Part shown: piece after piece, positions 62,701-64,000 of the stretch
Layout: each line of letters opens with the position of its first letter
How positions within the stretch are numbered: the first letter of the stretch is position 1
Notes under the pieces: generated by a model
Told to the model about the DNA's origin: nothing
The model's input: the letters and a program-made list of their open reading frames with translations, nothing else
Database searches by the model: none
Assembly (NCBI GenBank): GCA_947475525.1
Contig: CANJMI010000018.1
Location: forward strand, 1-64,000
Origin: Polyangiaceae bacterium
GTDB taxonomy: Bacteria > Myxococcota_A > Polyangia > Polyangiales > Polyangiaceae
DNA: 64,000 bases
Direction: 5' to 3'
Position numbers and translations under genes: made by a program

Positions 62701-64000
62701 CATGATCTTTGTCGGTGCCGAGCGTCGCTAGCGGACTCTCCTCGCGCACCAGGTTGGAGCTGGCGTCGTAGGTCCTCGTCGTGGTCAAGAGCTCCGGTTG
62801 CAGACCGATAGCAGGAGCCACCGGAATAAGCGGGTCACGCCAGGCGTCGATGCGGGTGACGAGCAATTGATTCAGGAGGTCGTAGCTGAACGTATTCGTA
62901 AAATACTCGTGCGCCGTGACGAGCTTCGGCAGGTGGGTCACCGGGTCCGTGGTGACGTTCTGAATGGTCTTCTCGACCACATTCCCGTTGGCGTCGTAAC
63001 GGAAACGCCGCAAATACCCGCGTGCTTGAGAAGCATCGAGTTTTGGCGCTTCCTCCTCGAGCAATTCATCCACGGCCGAGTACGTCTTAAGGACGGTGAG
63101 TCCGCGCGGGTCGGTCTTGGCGATGACATTGCCGTGCGCGTCGCGCCCGTGTTTCGTCATCAACGCGAGCGCGGGACCCGCATCTTTGCGGTTCGGCCCC
63201 ATCACTGCATCGACGATGGTGCGCGCCAGATAGCCACCGGCCTCGTTGCTTTTACCCGGCGTGAGGTTCATGCCGTCTCCGTCTGGATCGGCCTCTGGGT
63301 AATATTCGTAGTGATCGATGTTGCCGCGTGCGTCTTCGAGCGAACGAAGTTGCCCGAATTCGTCGTACCCCAATCGGTTCACGCTCACCTGAAACTGGCT
63401 CTGCTCGGCGACGGCCTGGTGGCTGGTCGCAATCAACTGGACCTTCGGTTGCTCCGAGCGGATGGGATTGCCCAACGCCTGCGCGGTGGCGCCGTCGCCG
63501 TTGCGATCCCCGAGGTTGAGCAGCGCGGCCGGCACGTCGACCTGCCAGTCTGTCGCCACGCTTGGCGCGGTAGCGGCTTCTTGGTAATCGTACTCGTAGG
63601 TGGTGGTGTAGCGCGCGGCGGAAGTCTGCCCCCCGTTGTCCGGCACGTATTTCGGGTCGTTGCCCGATGGCGCTGTGATGCTGCGAACTTGATTGAAGAG
63701 TGGTTCGTAGCTGTAGGTCGTTTTCAGCGACGTCTGGTCACCACCGATGGCACCCGCGAACAGCTCCCGCGACAGCAAATTACCTCGCTGAAAGGGGTCG
63801 GCGTTCTGGTCGTCGTAGCCGTAGGTCGTGCTGTTGCCGAGGGGACGTGTCAGCTGAATGAGCTCCCCCTGGGCGCTATAGTCTTTGGATGTTCGTACGA
63901 TGGTCGCCCCGATGTGCTCGTCGACCGCCACGCAATGGCCCGCGACGTCATGATAATATTCGGTAACGAAACCCCGCCGATCCGTCACGGTGGTTTTACT
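59756..64000 (-). CDS. RHS/YD-repeat protein, 5' end beyond the window
   Basis: At least 1414 aa; the frame is open to the right edge and the true start is not in view. Dense YD repeats throughout (YDANGNVVEKT, YDDNDNRVSD, YDSLDRMSGQTNADGG), forming the RHS shell that encloses a C-terminal cargo. The core ends with the canonical GHYYFKARYYDPKVGVYISR and DPLGQWG, where RHS proteins are often self-cleaved. The tip is only ~80-100 residues with eight Cys (ACAWAGDGNEC, SCTFSCGAGG, QCTTGCNTKNNGC) and matches no toxin I know. No clear immunity gene follows; a 60-aa frame (59573-59755) directly after the stop is weak. Confidence 0.9.
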   Translation of the reverse strand, partial: SKTTVTDRRGFVTEYYHDVAGHCVAVDEHIGATIVRTSKDYSAQGELIQLTRPLGNSTTYGYDDQNADPFQRGNLLSRELFAGAIGGDQTSLKTTYSYEPLFNQVRSITAPSGNDPKYVPDNGGQTSAARYTTTYEYDYQEAATAPSVATDWQVDVPAALLNLGDRNGDGATAQALGNPIRSEQPKVQLIATSHQAVAEQSQFQVSVNRLGYDEFGQLRSLEDARGNIDHYEYYPEADPDGDGMNLTPGKSNEAGGYLARTIVDAVMGPNRKDAGPALALMTKHGRDAHGNVIAKTDPRGLTVLKTYSAVDELLEEEAPKLDASQARGYLRRFRYDANGNVVEKTIQNVTTDPVTHLPKLVTAHEYFTNTFSYDLLNQLLVTRIDAWRDPLIPVAPAIGLQPELLTTTRTYDASSNLVREESPLATLGTDKDHVVLYSYDERDRLISVTRGGTGPLAATHTLSYDDNDNRVSDTDAANNDAMPGGELTSMSYDGFDRLLAVTDVTKKTTNYLRDPEGRVRTVEEHGPAVKDGATVLLRKKHMLFDERGRGFQTDDELFVPTGVLAPGGVLFADGALTPGDQRVTERTEYDANSRQTFRIEDNAAVVELQYDGADRIRRTLQPVVDATNGAPVPGQIVTDFDGNGNPIRVSETIVSDTGTLPPKVLTQLRVYDAVNRLVRDTNAAGRTSYAEYDSRNNVVSSYDMRGPMLADPLALYTIGQINGRGNATRYVYDGNNRRWLEVSEMTVSGIGGASLDPANPSVTVLSEYDANGRLVAKTDDADRQTTWAYDSLDRMSGQTNADGGSQTWQYDADGNAVVHVDENGSSHASTFDARGLLLERVISISAGETLPGTMLPVLVGTTTQKFAYDGMSKVIESTDENEPGDPSDDATVITAYDSLGRVLSETQNGRSVAGGYVGPDRVALRYPNASTTITTTYDPRHLVRKVESTRLGIVTESPYDAHQPPPRVVAGPLEVTHTYTADDLVETSQQTITTPSGSFMAGYLEYTHSSDGAVDDWSETATPGSNNAFELLFHLNFANSLRQVESMGVTTSGLLLASNPQLETVPVKKKGGGSYDGGGANTDFMPNAMGTPTTDGQQELDYPSKPHTGIRIADGAFVYQWDVLNRLRVVRRAADPTKVVAQYSYDASAAIHGGRRTEKIVSDSGTLNGATHFYYDGANAIEETDASGKVRRQFIYSHRSDELYAMDVDTNADGATDTLYYYLRDRNNNTTQLYDRQGNAKELYGYSFDGAPSFVNAATMLEVPSSASGNPYLFQGQRYDAETGHYYFKARYYDPKVGVYISRDPLGQWGDSNNFGNGEVLVNHDPWNKRDPSGLWLLFFGSPDATTGEIRVACAWAGDGNECQGRTGGTVCQDRGGIGASCTFSCGAGGKVSGSVQCTTGCNTKNNGCNETHQ

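Noticed and set aside
1-64000. CRISPR arrays
   Set aside because: Tandem repeats present are short, contiguous and coding (9, 12, 30 nt); no spaced repeat array and no cas genes seen.

Overview
The window looks like chromosomal DNA of a GC-rich member of the Myxococcota, most like the Polyangiales. This is inferred from gene content, not from a marker gene: Ser/Thr kinases with proline/alanine-rich tails, TPR-PEGA membrane proteins, an FHA-AAA+ activator, many secreted lipoproteins with Gly-Gly-Ala or Ser/Thr linkers and Cys-rich or FG-GAP bodies, PilZ proteins, and very tight gene packing.

Layout. 1-14 kb is a surface and signalling region. It holds two copies of a two-gene unit (kinase-like gene followed 1-4 bases later by a TPR-PEGA protein), one with a near-canonical kinase and one with a clear pseudokinase. 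It also has an FHA-AAA+ activator coupled to a run of FG-GAP lipoproteins, and Cys-rich lipoproteins. 14-24 kb is mostly housekeeping: recA-ssb, a PilZ/AMIN membrane protein, mfd, a FabH homologue whose catalytic Cys and His are replaced, and a TlpA-like thioredoxin. 24-30 kb carries nuoABCD, a von Willebrand A protein and a solitary flagellin. 30-46 kb holds a hydrolase, an ATPase overlapping a CAP-domain lipoprotein, Cys-rich lipoproteins, a four-gene ABC export cassette, tRNA-Lys, an M49-like metallopeptidase, a PilZ protein and an NAD-dependent epimerase.

From tRNA-Arg (46.1 kb) onward the region is plastic. It has a NERD-helicase remnant, a gene that fuses a periplasmic binding protein to the last ~85 residues of a molybdenum-storage subunit, an intact storage subunit coupled to modABC, a hemerythrin, an AbiEii-like toxin with an unfamiliar small partner, a 5'-truncated lipoprotein gene, a decayed IS66 element with recognisable ends, a truncated subtilase, and a large RHS protein running off the right edge.

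How it fits together. The clearest functional unit is 47.0-51.3 kb: molybdate import (ModABC) next to molybdenum storage, with one storage subunit apparently destroyed by a deletion fusion. The most unusual protein-level signals are this fusion, the FabH homologue with a Ser/Gln/Asn active site, the pseudokinase paired with a PEGA protein, and a 21-bp tandem palindromic element in front of recA.
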